Source: CAVSKL01 sp963728475 [NCBI: Candidatus Eiseniibacteriota bacterium]
GTDB lineage: Bacteria; Eisenbacteria; RBG-16-71-46; JABDJR01
DNA: 64,000 bases
NCBI GenBank assembly: GCA_963728475.1
Contig: CAVSKL010000001.1
Location: forward strand, 1,736,001 to 1,800,000
Reading direction: 5' to 3'
Of the stretch, positions 44,957 to 56,000 are shown piece by piece. The translations under genes were made by a program, and so were the position numbers. Within the stretch, counting starts at the first letter, position 1, and each line of letters starts with the position of its first letter. Under the pieces are notes generated by a model, which ran no database searches, was not told where the DNA came from, and was given only the letters and a program-made list of their open reading frames with translations.

Positions 44957-45513
44957 GACACGTCCGGCGCGAGGAGATCGTCGACTACCAGATCTACGAG
45001 GAGACCCGCCCCGCCTTTCGCGAGGAGGTGATGCGGGCCAAGGCGCTTCGCCGCATCCACGTGGGCCGGCACCTCACCTTCCTCTTCGAGAACCCGCTCA
45101 CCATCCGCTACCAGGTGCAGGAGATGATGCGGGCGGAGAAGCTGGTGAAGGAGGCGGACATCCTCCACGAGCTGGAGACCTACAACGAGCTCCTGGGGGA
45201 GGAGGGGGAGCTGGGGGCCACCCTCCTCATCGAGATCGACGACCCCGGGCTCCGCCACCGCCTTCTCCGCGAGTGGCTGGCGCTCCCCGCCCGGATCTAC
45301 GCGGTGCTGGAGGACGGCACCCTGGTGCGCCCCCTCTACGATCCCAACCAGGTGGGGGAGGACCGGCTCTCCTCGGTGCAGTACCTGAGGTTCCCGGTGG
45401 GGACCGAGGCTCCGGTGGCGGTGGGAGTCGACCTCCCCGGCGAGGCCGAGGGCGAAACGCGCCTTTCTCACCAGGAGCGCGAGGCGCTGGCGGAGGATCT
45501 CCGGGGGCGCTAG
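44953..45513 (+). CDS. DUF3501 family protein
   Basis: 186 aa from a TTG overlapping the preceding stop (TTGA). The sequence has the DUF3501 pattern: EEIVDYQIYEETRPAFREEV, RRIHVGRHLTFLFENPLTIRYQVQEMMRAEKL, ILHELETYNELLG, LGATLLIEIDD, and RLSSVQYLRFPV at the end. Function is unknown, but the family is regularly encoded with rubrerythrin and a CCG-domain Fe-S protein, as here, so it probably belongs to the same oxidative-stress complex. The last four bases overlap the convergent aldo/keto reductase gene. Confidence 0.85.
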   Translation: MRHVRREEIVDYQIYEETRPAFREEVMRAKALRRIHVGRHLTFLFENPLTIRYQVQEMMRAEKLVKEADILHELETYNELLGEEGELGATLLIEIDDPGLRHRLLREWLALPARIYAVLEDGTLVRPLYDPNQVGEDRLSSVQYLRFPVGTEAPVAVGVDLPGEAEGETRLSHQEREALAEDLRGR

Positions 45514-46343
45514 CGGGAGTCGATGGGAACGTCGCGCTCGGGCGCCGGGAAGGCGCCGTTCAGCGTGTTCAGATCCTCCCGGGTGAGGTGGATCTCCGCC
45601 GCCCGCGCGTTGGCGCGCACGTGGTCCTGGCTCGACGCCTTCACCACCGCGCATACGCCGTCCCGGTGGATGCTCCAGGCCAGCGCGATCTCCTCCGGGG
45701 TGCTGTCGTGGCGCGCGGCCACCTCGTCCAGGGCCGCCGGCGCCGGGAGCTTCCCCTGGTCGAGCGGAGAATAGGCCATGATCGCCACCCCGTGCTCGGC
45801 GCACCAGGGGAGGAGATGGTGCTCGATCCCCCGGTTCTCCAGGTTGTAGAGCACCTGGTCGGCGGCGATCCGGTCCCCCCCCTCCATGCCCACGGCCTCG
45901 CGAAGCCCCCCGTAGTCGAAGTTGCTGAGCCCGTAATGGAGGATCTTGCCCGAGCCGGCCAGCTCGTGGAACGCGGCCAGCGTCTCTTCCACCGACCGGG
46001 GGCCGGGCCAGTGCAGCAGGTAGAGGTCGATGCGGTCGGTTCCGAGGCGCCGGAGCGAGCGCTCCGCGGCCTCGACGGTGCCGCGCCGCGACGCGTTGCG
46101 GGGCGAGACCTTCGACACCACGAAGATCTCGTCCCGGCGGTCGCGGATCGCCTCGCCCACCACCTCTTCCGCGCCGCCGTTGGCGTAGCTCTCGGCGGTG
46201 TCCACCAGGGTGAGACCCAGGTCGAACCCCAGCCGGAGCGCGGCTACCTCCTCCCGCCGGCTTGCTCGATGTTCCCCCATGTGCCAGGTTCCCTGGCCGA
46301 TCGCGGGCAGGCGGGCTCCGGTTCGAGTCTCGATGATGCGCAT
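45510..46343 (-). CDS. Aldo/keto reductase
   Basis: 277 aa, NADPH-dependent TIM-barrel oxidoreductase of the AKR family. The catalytic tetrad is complete: Asp48 and Tyr53 (LVDTAESYANG), Lys78 (VVSKVSP) and His111 (LLHWPG). Later marks are LRRLGTDRIDLYLL, LHYGLSNFDYGGL, NLENRGIEHHLLPW and a cofactor end (VVKASSQDHVRANA). It most resembles the YeaE/Tas-like general aldehyde reductases. The natural substrate is not evident. It is a single gene facing the peroxide operon. Confidence 0.9.
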   Translation of the reverse strand: MRIIETRTGARLPAIGQGTWHMGEHRASRREEVAALRLGFDLGLTLVDTAESYANGGAEEVVGEAIRDRRDEIFVVSKVSPRNASRRGTVEAAERSLRRLGTDRIDLYLLHWPGPRSVEETLAAFHELAGSGKILHYGLSNFDYGGLREAVGMEGGDRIAADQVLYNLENRGIEHHLLPWCAEHGVAIMAYSPLDQGKLPAPAALDEVAARHDSTPEEIALAWSIHRDGVCAVVKASSQDHVRANARAAEIHLTREDLNTLNGAFPAPERDVPIDSR

Positions 46344-46531
46344 GATGCGAACCTCCTCCGGGGGGCCGGCCGCCGCGGCCGGGCCCCCTTGAGCATAGCG
46401 CGTCCGCGGGGCCTGTCCAGGCGGTGAGCTCGCGCCGGGGGCCTCGTCCCCGGGACCGGCGCCGGCGAGCGCTCCCGCGGTCTCGTCCCCGAAACCCCCA
46501 TCGCCCCGGGACGGGTCCCCGATCCCACCGC

Positions 46532-46560
46532 TTGGAAGCGGCGCCGGAAGCGGCTATCCT
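46532..46560 (+). promoter_or_regulatory. Putative promoter for lipoprotein gene
   Basis: TTGGAA (46532-46537), 17 bases, TATCCT (46555-46560), within the 400-base non-coding region between the aldo/keto reductase and the lipoprotein. It would leave a 5' leader of about 175 bases that is GC-rich but has no obvious aptamer. Confidence 0.4.
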
Positions 46561-46741
46561 TGTAGGCCAGCGGTGGGTGGGGGGATCCCCGGTGGCCCCG
46601 GCCGGCGGGCCGGACCCGGTGGGTTCCCCAAGACGGCGCCGGCGTGAGCCTCCCCAGGATCCCGATCCCTCCCCGAACCCTGTCTTTCCCGGGCTGAACA
46701 CCGGGGCCTGGCCCCGATCGGGCGACATGTCACTGGAAACA

Positions 46742-48922
46742 ATGACCTCACGAAACTTGCGGCGGAGCCGCGTCCTCGCCGTCCTCGGGGCGGCCCTGGT
46801 GGCCGTCCTGGCCGGCTGTGCCAAGCCCGTCGATCATCCGGTGGGCAACCTCTCCCCCCACGTGCGGGTGACCGGTGGGCCGGTGCAGGGGAGCCGGGCG
46901 GCCTACACCGCGCTGGTCTACTGGACCGGCTGGGACGACGACGGGGTGATCGACCACTACGAGTACGCCCTGGATCCGCCCCCGGTCTTCAGCTTCGAGG
47001 AGATCGCCGCCCCCGAATCGGCGGGGACGGTGGCCGTCACCGTGGTCCGGGGCCCGTCGGTCCGCGAGGACACCCTGCGGGTGAGCAAGACGGTGGCGGG
47101 GAAGTCCTACAGCTTCGACTGGGTGCAGACGGTGAGGTTCAGCCGCTCCTTCGCGTTCAACACCCCCGTCGCCGACACCGTCTACGTGGGCGGCCTCCGG
47201 CAACCCGACGACCAGTTTTCCGGTTACCACGCCATCTACCTGCGGGCCCAGGACAACGACGGCGCCTATTCGGCCCCCGACCGCCTCGCCTACACCGCCG
47301 AGACCCAGACCCCCACCGCCACCATCGCGCGCCCCGCCATCACCGCCAGCTATCTCACGGTGGGATCCACCGTGACCGTGGCCTGGGACGGCGTCGACCC
47401 CGATTCCCCGGAACCGAAGAAGAAGCCGGTGGGATACATCTACCGGCTCCTCGATCTGGCCTCCCTGCCCAACTCCCCGTCCATCCTCCACGTCCAGCCC
47501 TGGGTGTTGTTCGGCAAGGCCGGGCTCGACTCGGTCTGGACCTACCAGAGCGCGGATACCCTGCAGAAGACCTTCTTCCTCAACACCGGCTCCCGCTACG
47601 TGTTCGGGGTGCGGGCGGTGGACGTGGCGGGCGCGGTGGAACCCTTTCTGGACTACGGGCGGAACGCGTTCCGGTTCCAGTCGCTGAACGGTTCGGGAAC
47701 CCCCACCCTCACCGTGAGCGAGCCCTCCCTGGGAAGCTTCAACTTCAACGGCTCCGGCACCCTGGTGAACAAGGAGGTGCCGGTGGGGGCCAAGCTGCGG
47801 TTCCGGTGGACCGCCACCGCCGAGGCGTACGGCGGCCTCATCGACGGCTACAGCTGGGGGGTGGACGTCCCCGACCTGGACCGGGAGGGACCCAACTCGG
47901 GCTGGAGCGGCTGGGGGCTCCTCGCCGGGAACTTCACCCCCATCGCCTTCGACCAGCCGGGAGTGCACGTGTTCTACGTCCGCGCCCGCGATCTGAACGG
48001 CACCATCACCCTGGCCACGATCATCCTGGAGGTGATCGACTTCCCGCTCGACAAGGACCTGCTGCTCATCGACGACTATTTCGACGACACCATCCCCCGC
48101 GACAGCGAACACGACGCCTTCTGGGCCGGGATCATCCGGGATTCCGGCCGGTTCGAGCCCACCACCACCGCCGTCTACGCCACCCACGGGGCCGACGACC
48201 ACTACTCCATCAACCCCTCCTCGCCCCCCCTGTCCACCCTGGGGAGCTACCGGACCCTGATCTGGAACACCCGGGGGGGTGGCACCGGAGGGACCGCGCT
48301 CACCCAGGCGGCGGCCCGGGATCTGCACCTGGGCTCCTACCTGAGCGCGGGAGGAACGGCGTGGATCACCGGGACCATGACGGTGGGCGCGATGCTCATC
48401 GACGCCGCGGGCACCGCCGATCTCAACTACCCCAAGGCCATCGACCCGGCCACCTTCCCCGCCCAGTTCCTGAAGCTCTACACCTCGAAGATCAACAACG
48501 ACAAGGGCACCGACCCCAAGAACAACCTCCTCGGGGTCAAACCGTTCCCGGGGAAGGCGGTGGTCTATCCGGCCATGGAGGCGGACTCCACCAAGATCAA
48601 CCCCTTCAAGGGGGGGATCAGCCACTGCGACGCGATCTTCGATCCGATGTTCGTGGCCGGAGTGGCCGGGTTCCGCGGGGTCCTCGATTCGCTCTACGTG
48701 AGCGACACCTACGCCAACGTGGTGCTGAAGCGAGGCACCGTCTACCAGGCACGGCTCGACGCGGTGCGCTACCACGACCCCGATCCGGCCCGGACCCAGG
48801 GCCGGACGCAGTGGTTCGGCTTCCCCATGTACTACTTCAAGCAGGCGGGGGCCCAGGAGGTGTTCAACCGCTCCATCGACTGGTTCCGGGAAGAACCCCT
48901 CCCGCAGCCTCCGGGGCAATAG
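46742..48922 (+). CDS. Large lipoprotein with fibronectin-like modules, unknown function
   Basis: 726 aa. The signal peptide ends VLAGC-AK (Cys23 or so). I chose the ATG before TSRNLRRS; an ATG five codons earlier is possible. N-terminal modules (VRVTGGPVQGSRAAYTALVYW then WDDDGVIDHYEYALD) look like Ig/FN3 domains that describe body axes in many FCB-group lipoproteins. The C-terminal third (LLLIDDYFDDTIPRDSEHD, SYRTLIWNTRGGGTGG, LHLGSYLSAGGTAWITG) has a flavodoxin- or GATase-like beta/alpha pattern (DUF4350-like), perhaps a binding domain. No catalytic residues identified. Likely surface or periplasmic. Confidence 0.65.
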   Translation: MTSRNLRRSRVLAVLGAALVAVLAGCAKPVDHPVGNLSPHVRVTGGPVQGSRAAYTALVYWTGWDDDGVIDHYEYALDPPPVFSFEEIAAPESAGTVAVTVVRGPSVREDTLRVSKTVAGKSYSFDWVQTVRFSRSFAFNTPVADTVYVGGLRQPDDQFSGYHAIYLRAQDNDGAYSAPDRLAYTAETQTPTATIARPAITASYLTVGSTVTVAWDGVDPDSPEPKKKPVGYIYRLLDLASLPNSPSILHVQPWVLFGKAGLDSVWTYQSADTLQKTFFLNTGSRYVFGVRAVDVAGAVEPFLDYGRNAFRFQSLNGSGTPTLTVSEPSLGSFNFNGSGTLVNKEVPVGAKLRFRWTATAEAYGGLIDGYSWGVDVPDLDREGPNSGWSGWGLLAGNFTPIAFDQPGVHVFYVRARDLNGTITLATIILEVIDFPLDKDLLLIDDYFDDTIPRDSEHDAFWAGIIRDSGRFEPTTTAVYATHGADDHYSINPSSPPLSTLGSYRTLIWNTRGGGTGGTALTQAAARDLHLGSYLSAGGTAWITGTMTVGAMLIDAAGTADLNYPKAIDPATFPAQFLKLYTSKINNDKGTDPKNNLLGVKPFPGKAVVYPAMEADSTKINPFKGGISHCDAIFDPMFVAGVAGFRGVLDSLYVSDTYANVVLKRGTVYQARLDAVRYHDPDPARTQGRTQWFGFPMYYFKQAGAQEVFNRSIDWFREEPLPQPPGQ

Positions 48923-48936
48923 GCTTCGGCCCGGCC

Positions 48937-49695
48937 TCAGTCGAAGAGCGCCTCCACCCGCCGGTACTGGCCGTGAACGGCGTCCACCGCCTCTCCGATC
49001 GGACCCCAGTCCCCGTGCGCGGCGGCGTCGCGGAGCGCCTCGGTCCGGCCGCACAGGACCACGATCGCCGATCGCAGGGAGTCGGCGTCCCCGGTGAACC
49101 AGCGCGGAGCCGGGGCCTGCCCGAGGTCCCGGCAGCGGAAGCCCAGCGAATCCGCCGCCGCCCGGAGATTCGTGAGCTCGTGGTGGGGGAGATGCCGGTG
49201 CACGATCCGGTAGAGTTCCACGTGGTAGGCGTCGAGTTCGGGGGAGCGGGGGCGCACCACCCGGACCAGGGTCTCGAAGTCCCGGTGGAAGGATTCCACC
49301 GCGTTCATGAGGGCGTCCCGGTCCCCGGCCTCGGCGGCGCGCCGGTACCGCTCCAGGGAGGCGTCGAGCGCCGCCACCCCGGTCTTCCACGCCCCTTCCT
49401 TGTCGCGGAGGATGCCCGGTAGCGCGGCCTCGTCCACCCCGCGCACCAGGTCCCCGGCCCGGGGGAGGAGATCCTTCATCATCGCGACGTCGGAGTCGGG
49501 CCAGGCGTGGTGCCAGAGGGGAAAGACGACGTCGTGGAGCGCGGTGAGGGCCGGCACCTCGGAGCTGAGATCGGCGGCGGCGATGGTGTCGGCGGCAACG
49601 GCGGCGTTCCGCCCCGGAGGCTCCTCGGACCGGGCCGCTCCCGCGGCGGCCACCGTCCAGGCGATCACGATACAGGCGGCGAACTTCAGGCTCAC
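48937..49695 (-). CDS. Secreted helical protein of unknown function
   Basis: About 252 aa if translation begins at the GTG before SLKFAACIVIAW, which has GGGAGG six bases upstream and opens the signal peptide directly; an upstream start would add 11 polar residues. The mature part is alpha-helical and His-rich near FPLWHHAWPDSD, SFHRDFETLV and YRIVHRHLPHHEL, with a Cys pair (FRCRDLG and VVLCGRTE). The helical bundle with spaced His could bind metal or haem, but no known signature (such as CxxCH) is present. Confidence 0.6.
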   Translation of the reverse strand: MSLKFAACIVIAWTVAAAGAARSEEPPGRNAAVAADTIAAADLSSEVPALTALHDVVFPLWHHAWPDSDVAMMKDLLPRAGDLVRGVDEAALPGILRDKEGAWKTGVAALDASLERYRRAAEAGDRDALMNAVESFHRDFETLVRVVRPRSPELDAYHVELYRIVHRHLPHHELTNLRAAADSLGFRCRDLGQAPAPRWFTGDADSLRSAIVVLCGRTEALRDAAAHGDWGPIGEAVDAVHGQYRRVEALFD

Positions 49696-49888
49696 GTCGT
49701 CCTCCCATCCCTCGCCGGCGCCGGGCAAAACGCTCCCCGATTCTGGATCGGAACCGCGGCGAATTCAAGGGCTGTCGTCTCCGGAGGACCCGGCGGCCGG
49801 AGGCCCCCGGGTTCGCGCCCCGCCCCCGCCGGGGTAGAGTGGGGGTCACCCGAACCCGGGAGCGGCCGCGCCCGGAGAGGAGATCGCG

Positions 49889-50311
49889 ATGAAATCGTAC
49901 CGGGAGACCCTCACCTTCCAGACCTCGGAGCGCATGGAGTTCGTGAACATCACCCCCGAGGTGGAGGCGGCGGTGCTCAAGAGCGGCGTCTCCGAAGGGC
50001 TGGCGCTGGTCAATGCCATGCACATCACCGCCAGCGTGTTCATCAACGACGATGAGCCGGGGCTCCACGAGGATTACCGGCGCTGGCTGGAAGGGCTCGC
50101 CCCTTACGACCCCAGCCCCGAGCGCTACCATCACAACCGGACCGGGGAGGACAACGGCGACGCCCATCACAAGCGCCAGATCATGGGGCGCGAGGTCACG
50201 GTGGCGGTCACCGGCGGGAAGCTCGACTTCGGCCCCTGGGAGCAGATCTTCTACGGCGAGTTCGACGGCCGCCGGCCCAAGCGGGTCCTGATCAAGATCA
50301 TCGGGGAGTAG
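49889..50311 (+). CDS. YjbQ/UPF0047 family protein
   Basis: 140 aa, full length for the family. Diagnostic parts are [56 protein letters not shown] and [21 protein letters not shown], with the conserved His set. Members have been reported to have weak thiamine-phosphate synthase activity; the physiological role is unsettled. A strong GGAGAGGAG ribosome site precedes the ATG. Its 3' end overlaps the convergent yigZ-like gene by 14 bases. Confidence 0.92.
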   Translation: MKSYRETLTFQTSERMEFVNITPEVEAAVLKSGVSEGLALVNAMHITASVFINDDEPGLHEDYRRWLEGLAPYDPSPERYHHNRTGEDNGDAHHKRQIMGREVTVAVTGGKLDFGPWEQIFYGEFDGRRPKRVLIKIIGE

Positions 50312-50933
50312 GCCCGGCGCCGGTCGCCTCCCGGACCTCCGCCCGGCCCGCGGTGCGGTCGCGGATCTCGCGGACGAAGGCGCCGGCCCGGCCGGCGGGC
50401 ACCCGCACCGTGATCCCGACCGCCTCCCCGTAGTCCGAGGCCTCGGGGACCAGGCTCCAGGCCGCGAGCACCCCCTGCACCGCCCCCGACAGCTCGTACG
50501 CGAACACGATCCTGAGCGCCCGCGTCACCGTCACCGTGCGGACTCCGGCGCGGTCGAGGGCGGCGGCGGCGGCGGAGCCGTAGGCGCGGGCCAGGCCGCC
50601 CACCCCGAGCTTGGTTCCCCCGAAGTAACGGACGACCACCACCGCCGCGTTCACCAGCTCGCGGCCGTCGAGCTGGGCGAGGATGGGGCGGCCCGCCGAG
50701 CCCGAGGGCTCGCCGTCGTCGGAGTAGCGGAAGCGGCCGGATCCGGGCCCCAGCCGCCAGGCCCACGCGTGGTGCCGGGCGTCGGGGTGATCGCGCCGGG
50801 CGGCCTCCACCAGCGCGTTCGCCTCGTCCTCGCCCTCCGCCGGGGCGGCGCGGCCGATGAACCGCGACCCCTTGATCCTGGCGATCTCGTGCTCGGCGGA
50901 CACGGCCGGGGTGCGATAGCTCGATTCGGTCAA
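50298..50933 (-). CDS. YigZ/IMPACT family protein
   Basis: 211 aa. The N-terminal UPF0029 domain is clear: [66 protein letters not shown]. The C-terminal part matches the DUF1949 ferredoxin-like domain. The family is linked to translation or ribosome-related stress (eukaryotic IMPACT acts on Gcn1) but the bacterial function is not firmly known. Confidence 0.9.
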   Translation of the reverse strand: MTESSYRTPAVSAEHEIARIKGSRFIGRAAPAEGEDEANALVEAARRDHPDARHHAWAWRLGPGSGRFRYSDDGEPSGSAGRPILAQLDGRELVNAAVVVVRYFGGTKLGVGGLARAYGSAAAAALDRAGVRTVTVTRALRIVFAYELSGAVQGVLAAWSLVPEASDYGEAVGITVRVPAGRAGAFVREIRDRTAGRAEVREATGAGPTPR

Positions 50934-51149
50934 CGGGCGGCGCTCCTGGATCCGGGGTGGGGAGGCGCGGCCAGTATAGCCGGTGGGGGCGGCGCGTACA
51001 CCCGAGGCCCCCGGGCGCGCGGAACCCGCCCCCCCCGGGGGAGGGTTCCGCCGTCGATCCGCCGATCGCGGCCCCTGCGGTCCCGGCGCCCGGCGAAGAC
51101 CCCGGATCCGACCGCCACCGCCCGGCCGGATCGGAGTCCCGGCGGCCCC

Positions 51150-52718
51150 TCAGCGCAGGACGAGCAGCTTGGCCCGGAAACTCCCGGCGGGAGTCTCGAG
51201 CCGGTAGAAGTAGACGCCGCTGGGAGCGCCGGAGGCGTCCCAGGCCGCGGTGAAGGTTCCGGGGGCCATCTCCGCCCGCACCAGCTCCGCCATCCGGGCG
51301 CCGGTCACCGAGAAGACGTCCAGCCGCACCGCACCCGGAGCCGGGACCGCGAACCGGACGGACTGGAGCGCCTCGCCCGGCCCGCTCTGCGGGGTGAGGC
51401 CCGCCACCGCGGCCTCGGATGAGGACGCATCCTTCCTGCCGTTCCCGCCGCCCCGGATCCACACCGAATCCCGGGCATGGACCGGGGTGCCGTCGTTCAG
51501 GTTCGCGGTGAGGTCCACCGGGATTACCTCGTCCTTGGCCGCCGGGCCCAGCCCGGCCAGCACCTCCTCCGCCGGGAACTGGAGCACCAGGTCCTCGAAT
51601 CCATCCTCGCCGGGGGCGGTGGAACCGCAGCCCTCTCCGCCCAATCCGATCGCGTCGTCGCGGAAATCCGCCCGCGCCGGAGCCGCGCCCGCCAGGGTCA
51701 CGGTGGCGAGGTCCACCTCGCGCACGTCGAGGGCGCCGGAACCGAGGAGGATCACCGGGATCACCCCGCGCTTGCCCACGCTCAGCGGGTTGGGGCAGGC
51801 CCCGGGCTGGATGTCGAGCGCCGCCTCGACGGTGAGCGGGCCGGAGACCGTCACCGTCACCGCGTTCGCGCCGTACTCCAGGCCGAAGGTGCGGACGGGG
51901 AGCTGGGGGAGGGTCACGGTGTCGAAGGTCCCGGTATAGGCGGGCGCGGTGAGCACCTCGAACCGGGAGCCGGGATCGGGGATGAACCCGTCGGCGAGGG
52001 TGACCACGAGGCTTCCGCCCAGGGCCACCCCCAGGTTCCCGTTCACCACCTGCAGGCGGTCGTAGCCGGTACCCGGATCGTAACCGGCGAGGTCCACCGC
52101 GAGGGCGCCGGTGCCGCGCTGTTCGTAACCGGCCGCCGACGACGCGCCCACCAGGAGCACGCCGGTTCCGCCGCCGGCGCCCCCCGGGCTCACCGTGCCC
52201 AGGTTCCGCAGCACCTGGCCTTCCACCGAGCCGCCGTTCCCGCGGAGGACGCCGCCGGCCTCGAGGTCCACGCCGTAGGTTCCGCCGGCATGGCTCACCA
52301 GGCGGCTTCCCGCCTCCAGGGTCACCTCGCCCCGGGGGCCGACGGTGTGGGGCGCCGAGGCCTCGATGCCGCCGCTCACGAGGTCGAGGGAAGCGGGCAT
52401 CCCCGAGGTGCCGACGGCGAGAACGGCCTGGAGATTGCCGGGAACGCTCAGCCTCACCGCGCCGGAGGCGACGTCGAGCCCGGCGATCTGGGTCACCCCC
52501 ACCGCGCTCACCGGGTAGCCGGCGTCGAGGTTGAAGATCGCGAAGTCGAAGAAGAAGGCGGGGTAGCCCGAGGTGTTCCAGTTGGCAGGATCGTTCCAGG
52601 TCCCTCCCGAGGGATTGGTCCAGAAATAGGGACCGGCGACGGCCGGCGCGGCACCCAACATCCCGATCACACCCAAGACACCCACACCGGCGAGGAGCTT
52701 CACATGAAGTGCTCGCAT
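51150..52718 (-). CDS. Secreted protein with autotransporter-like repeats and C-terminal FlgD-Ig-like tail
   Basis: 522 aa from the ATG with AAAGGAG upstream; the longer frame adds 78 residues with no signal. A signal peptide (LLAGVGVLGVIGMLGAAPAVA) is followed by a PEP/autotransporter-like beta region (WTNPSGGTWNDPANWNTSGYP, repeated G-rich rungs LRGNGGSVEGQVLRNLGTVSPGGAG). A Ca-binding-like section follows (VIPVILLGSGALDVREVD). The last 80 residues read as a FlgD-type Ig domain or type-IX-like sorting tail: SVRFAVPAPGAVRLDVFSVTG, GTFTAAWDASGAPSGVYFYRLE, FRAKLLVLR. Such tails are common in FCB-group secreted proteins and suggest export to the surface. Confidence 0.75.
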   Translation of the reverse strand: MRALHVKLLAGVGVLGVIGMLGAAPAVAGPYFWTNPSGGTWNDPANWNTSGYPAFFFDFAIFNLDAGYPVSAVGVTQIAGLDVASGAVRLSVPGNLQAVLAVGTSGMPASLDLVSGGIEASAPHTVGPRGEVTLEAGSRLVSHAGGTYGVDLEAGGVLRGNGGSVEGQVLRNLGTVSPGGAGGGTGVLLVGASSAAGYEQRGTGALAVDLAGYDPGTGYDRLQVVNGNLGVALGGSLVVTLADGFIPDPGSRFEVLTAPAYTGTFDTVTLPQLPVRTFGLEYGANAVTVTVSGPLTVEAALDIQPGACPNPLSVGKRGVIPVILLGSGALDVREVDLATVTLAGAAPARADFRDDAIGLGGEGCGSTAPGEDGFEDLVLQFPAEEVLAGLGPAAKDEVIPVDLTANLNDGTPVHARDSVWIRGGGNGRKDASSSEAAVAGLTPQSGPGEALQSVRFAVPAPGAVRLDVFSVTGARMAELVRAEMAPGTFTAAWDASGAPSGVYFYRLETPAGSFRAKLLVLR

Positions 52719-53059
52719 GGCGGACTCCTTTGGGTTGTCTGCTTCCTTCCTCCGGCCCTTGCGACACGCCCTCGAAAAGGCCGGGGGGAGTAAGCAATTG
52801 CTATGGGAATGAAACGGCAGCCGGGACCGGAAGGTGAACGTGGAAATCGTTGGGGGGCGGGAACCTGGGTGATCCGGCGACGGCGGCGCCGCGTGCAACT
52901 CCGCCAACGCCGTTCGGTTTTTGCGGCGGGGCTTGCGAAATGCGTAACCCACCGGAAGGGTCGCGCAAAAGGCTACACGCCGGGCGGCGCCCGAGGGCCA
53001 TGCTCATCGGCACGAACGTCCAATGACCCCCGGGGCGTCCGCCCCGGCGAAACCGAAGT
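52719..53059. other. Intergenic region between two minus-strand genes
   Basis: 341 bases with no supported gene. It contains the palindrome AGCAATTGCT (52793-52802) about 75 bases before the secreted protein start, which could be an operator. No convincing promoter or terminator with a T-run was seen. Confidence 0.4.
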
Positions 53060-56000
53060 CTACTTCTTCAGCGACTTGTCGGGGAAGGGCGGGACCGGGG
53101 GATTGACCACCGGATCCTCGGCGATCCGCTTCTCGAGATAGTCGACGGCGGCCTCGAGCTGGGCGTCGCGCCCCTCGAAGGCGGCGTGGGGGAGGTCGTC
53201 CACCGTGATGTCCGGCTCCACCCCGTGCCCCTCGATCAGCCACTCGCCGTTGGGGCCGTACACCCCGTACTCGGCGGCGGTGGCGATACCGTGATCCACC
53301 AGGAAGTTGTTGGAGGAGAGCCACACCTCTCCGCCCCAGGTGCGGGTGCCGATGACCTTGCCCAGCCCCAGGGTCTGGAACCCCTTGCAGAAGTCCTCCC
53401 CGTCGGAGGCGGTGTAGGCGTCGCAGAGCACCACCACGTGGCCGCGGAACGCGTACTGCATGTTCCAGCTCGGCGCCCAGCCCGAGTGCTGGTTCCAGTA
53501 GTGCCACACCTTGCGCATGAGCCGGCTCAGGATCCAGCTGTCGATGTTCCCGCCCCGGTTGTGGCGGACGTCCACGATCAGCCCCTGGCGGGTGAACACC
53601 GGATAGTAGTTCTCAGCCCAGCTGGTGAAGTCCTCCGCGCCCATGGCCCGGAGGTGCAGGTAGCCGATCTGCCCCTTCCCGAGCTTCTCGGTCTCCAGCC
53701 GGCGGGTGTACTCCCACTCGTCGTAGCGGAGTTCGGCGTCGGCGGAGAGCGGGATCGGCTTCACGATCACGTCCCGGGCCTCGCCCCCTCCCGCCGGTTT
53801 CACCGCCAGCCGGACCTGCCGCCCCGCCTGCCGGCGCAGGAGTTCCCCGGGCGAGGGGGCGGAGAGGGTGGGGGTGCCGTTGATCATGGTGATCACGTCC
53901 CCTTCCTTCACCCCGACCCCGGGCCGGGCCAGCGGGCTCAGCGATTCGGGATGGTCGGGGTCGGCGCGGTAGACGTGGACCACCCGGTATCCGCCCGAGG
54001 CCTCGTCGCGGGCGAGCACCGCCCCCAGGGTGGAGGGGGCGACGTCGTCGTCCCCCTTCCGCTGGTCCCCCCCGTAGACGAACATGTGGAGGGCGGAGAG
54101 TTCGCCGATCATCTGTCCCAGGATGTCGGAGAGTTCGCCGCGGCTGGTGACCCGGTCCACCAGCGGCCGGTACTTGGCGTGCATCGCCTTCCAGTCCACC
54201 CCGTTCATGTTGGCGGCGTAGAAGTAGTCGCGCTCCAGCCGCCACGCCTCGTCGAACATCTGGCGCCATTCCTCGCGCGGAACCACCGAAAGGGCCCAGT
54301 GGCCGAGATCCACCCCGGCCTTGTCCAGGTCCGCCGTCCCGGTCTTGGCGTCCACCACCAAGAACCCGTCGTCCTTCTGGATCGCGAGCTTCTTGCCGTC
54401 GGCCGAGAGTTCGTAACCCTTCACCCCCGGCACCACCGTCTTCACCTCCACCTTCTTGTCGGCGATGGGGGCGGCCACCAGGTCGGGCTTGTCGGAGCCG
54501 GGGGGGCGCGAGACGAAGAACAGCGCCTTGTCGTTCACGGTGAGGCCGCCGTAGTTGCCCGGGTCCACCGGCACCTTCCGGACGCGGGTCTGGATGCCGT
54601 CGAAGTCGATCTTCACCGCGACCCCCGCGTCCTTTCTCTTGCCGGCGTCCTTCTTTCCCCTGTCCCCGCCGTCGTCCTTCTCCGGGGCCTCGGCGTGCAG
54701 CTCATCCGGCGGGTCGAAGGGGGAGCGCTCGCCCGGAACCAGAGCGATCTGGTAGATCTCGGTGCGCTTGTCCAGGTAGGGCTCGGGCTGGTAGCTCCCC
54801 CACACTCCGGGCACCGAGGAGCGCAGGTGGCGGTCGGAGAGGACGTAAAGCCACTTGCCGTCGGGGCTCCAGGCCGGGCTGTAGCTGGCGAAGCGGTCGG
54901 TGGTCACCCAGCTCGCGGAGCCGGCGGCGGCGCTCCACACCTTCACCCGGGCGAACAGGTTCTCCCCGACGACCCCGTAGGCCAGCCACTTCCCGTCCGG
55001 GGCCCACACCGGCCGCTCGATCTGGGCCACGGTGGAGGAATCGATCTTGCGGTCGGTCCCGGCCCCGACGTCGTAGAGCCAGAGTTCCTGGTTCTTGTTG
55101 GTATGCGCGATGAGCTTGCCGTCGGGGGAGGGAACCGCCTCCCAGCGGAGCACGGTGCCGTCGTGGGTGAGCTGGCGGGCCTGGCCCACCCCGTCGGCGG
55201 GAAGGGTCCACAGCTCCACCTCGCCCGACTGGTCGGAGAGGGTGACCAGGTCCTTGCCGTCGGGCATGAACGCCGCCTCCCGATAACGGACGCCTTCCGC
55301 CCGGGTGGCGTGAACCAGCCGTCCCGCCTCGACCGGCGCCACGAACACCTCGCCGCGGGCGGTGAGCACCAGCCGGTCCCCGTCGGGGGAGACGTGCCAG
55401 GCGGAGAGATAGTCCATCGGCTTGTCGATCCAGTGCTCGCGGGTCTGGTCGAAGTCCGATTCCAGGGTGATGGGGACCACCGCGTCCTTGCCGCTGGCGA
55501 CGTCGTAGAGATGGATGTCGGCGCCGAGCTGGTAGACGATGCGGCCGGAGTCGAGCGCGGGTCGGATCACGTCCCAGCCCACGTGATGGGTGAGTTGCTT
55601 CAGGTCGCCGCCGTCGGGGTTCATCGACCACAGGTTCATGGTCCCGTCCCGGTCCGAGGCGAAGTACACCCGTCCCTGCCAGTACATGGGCCGTTTGCTG
55701 GTGCCGGGGTAGTCCGCGGTGAGGGGCGTCGCCTCGGAGTCGCCGTCGGCCCACCGCCAGATGTTCTGGGCGGTGCCCCCCCGGTATCGTTTGGTGTGGC
55801 TCCCCTGAAAGGGGAAGCGGGTGAAGTAGAGGGTCTTGCCGGAGTCGTCGTAGCTACCGTCCGCGGCCTCGGCGAGGGGGATCATGGCGCCGATTCCGGC
55901 CGCGCCGGGACGGCTCACGTCGAGCACGGCGAGCTGCGCGCCGGGCAGGGTGGACCGCTCCCGGGTGGCGTAGAGGAGCTTCCCCCCGGGAGTCCATCCC

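Noticed and set aside
46748-50170. Minus-strand open frame of 1140 codons
   Set aside because: Antisense to a signal-peptide lipoprotein and other good genes; composition is that of a GC-rich shadow frame.
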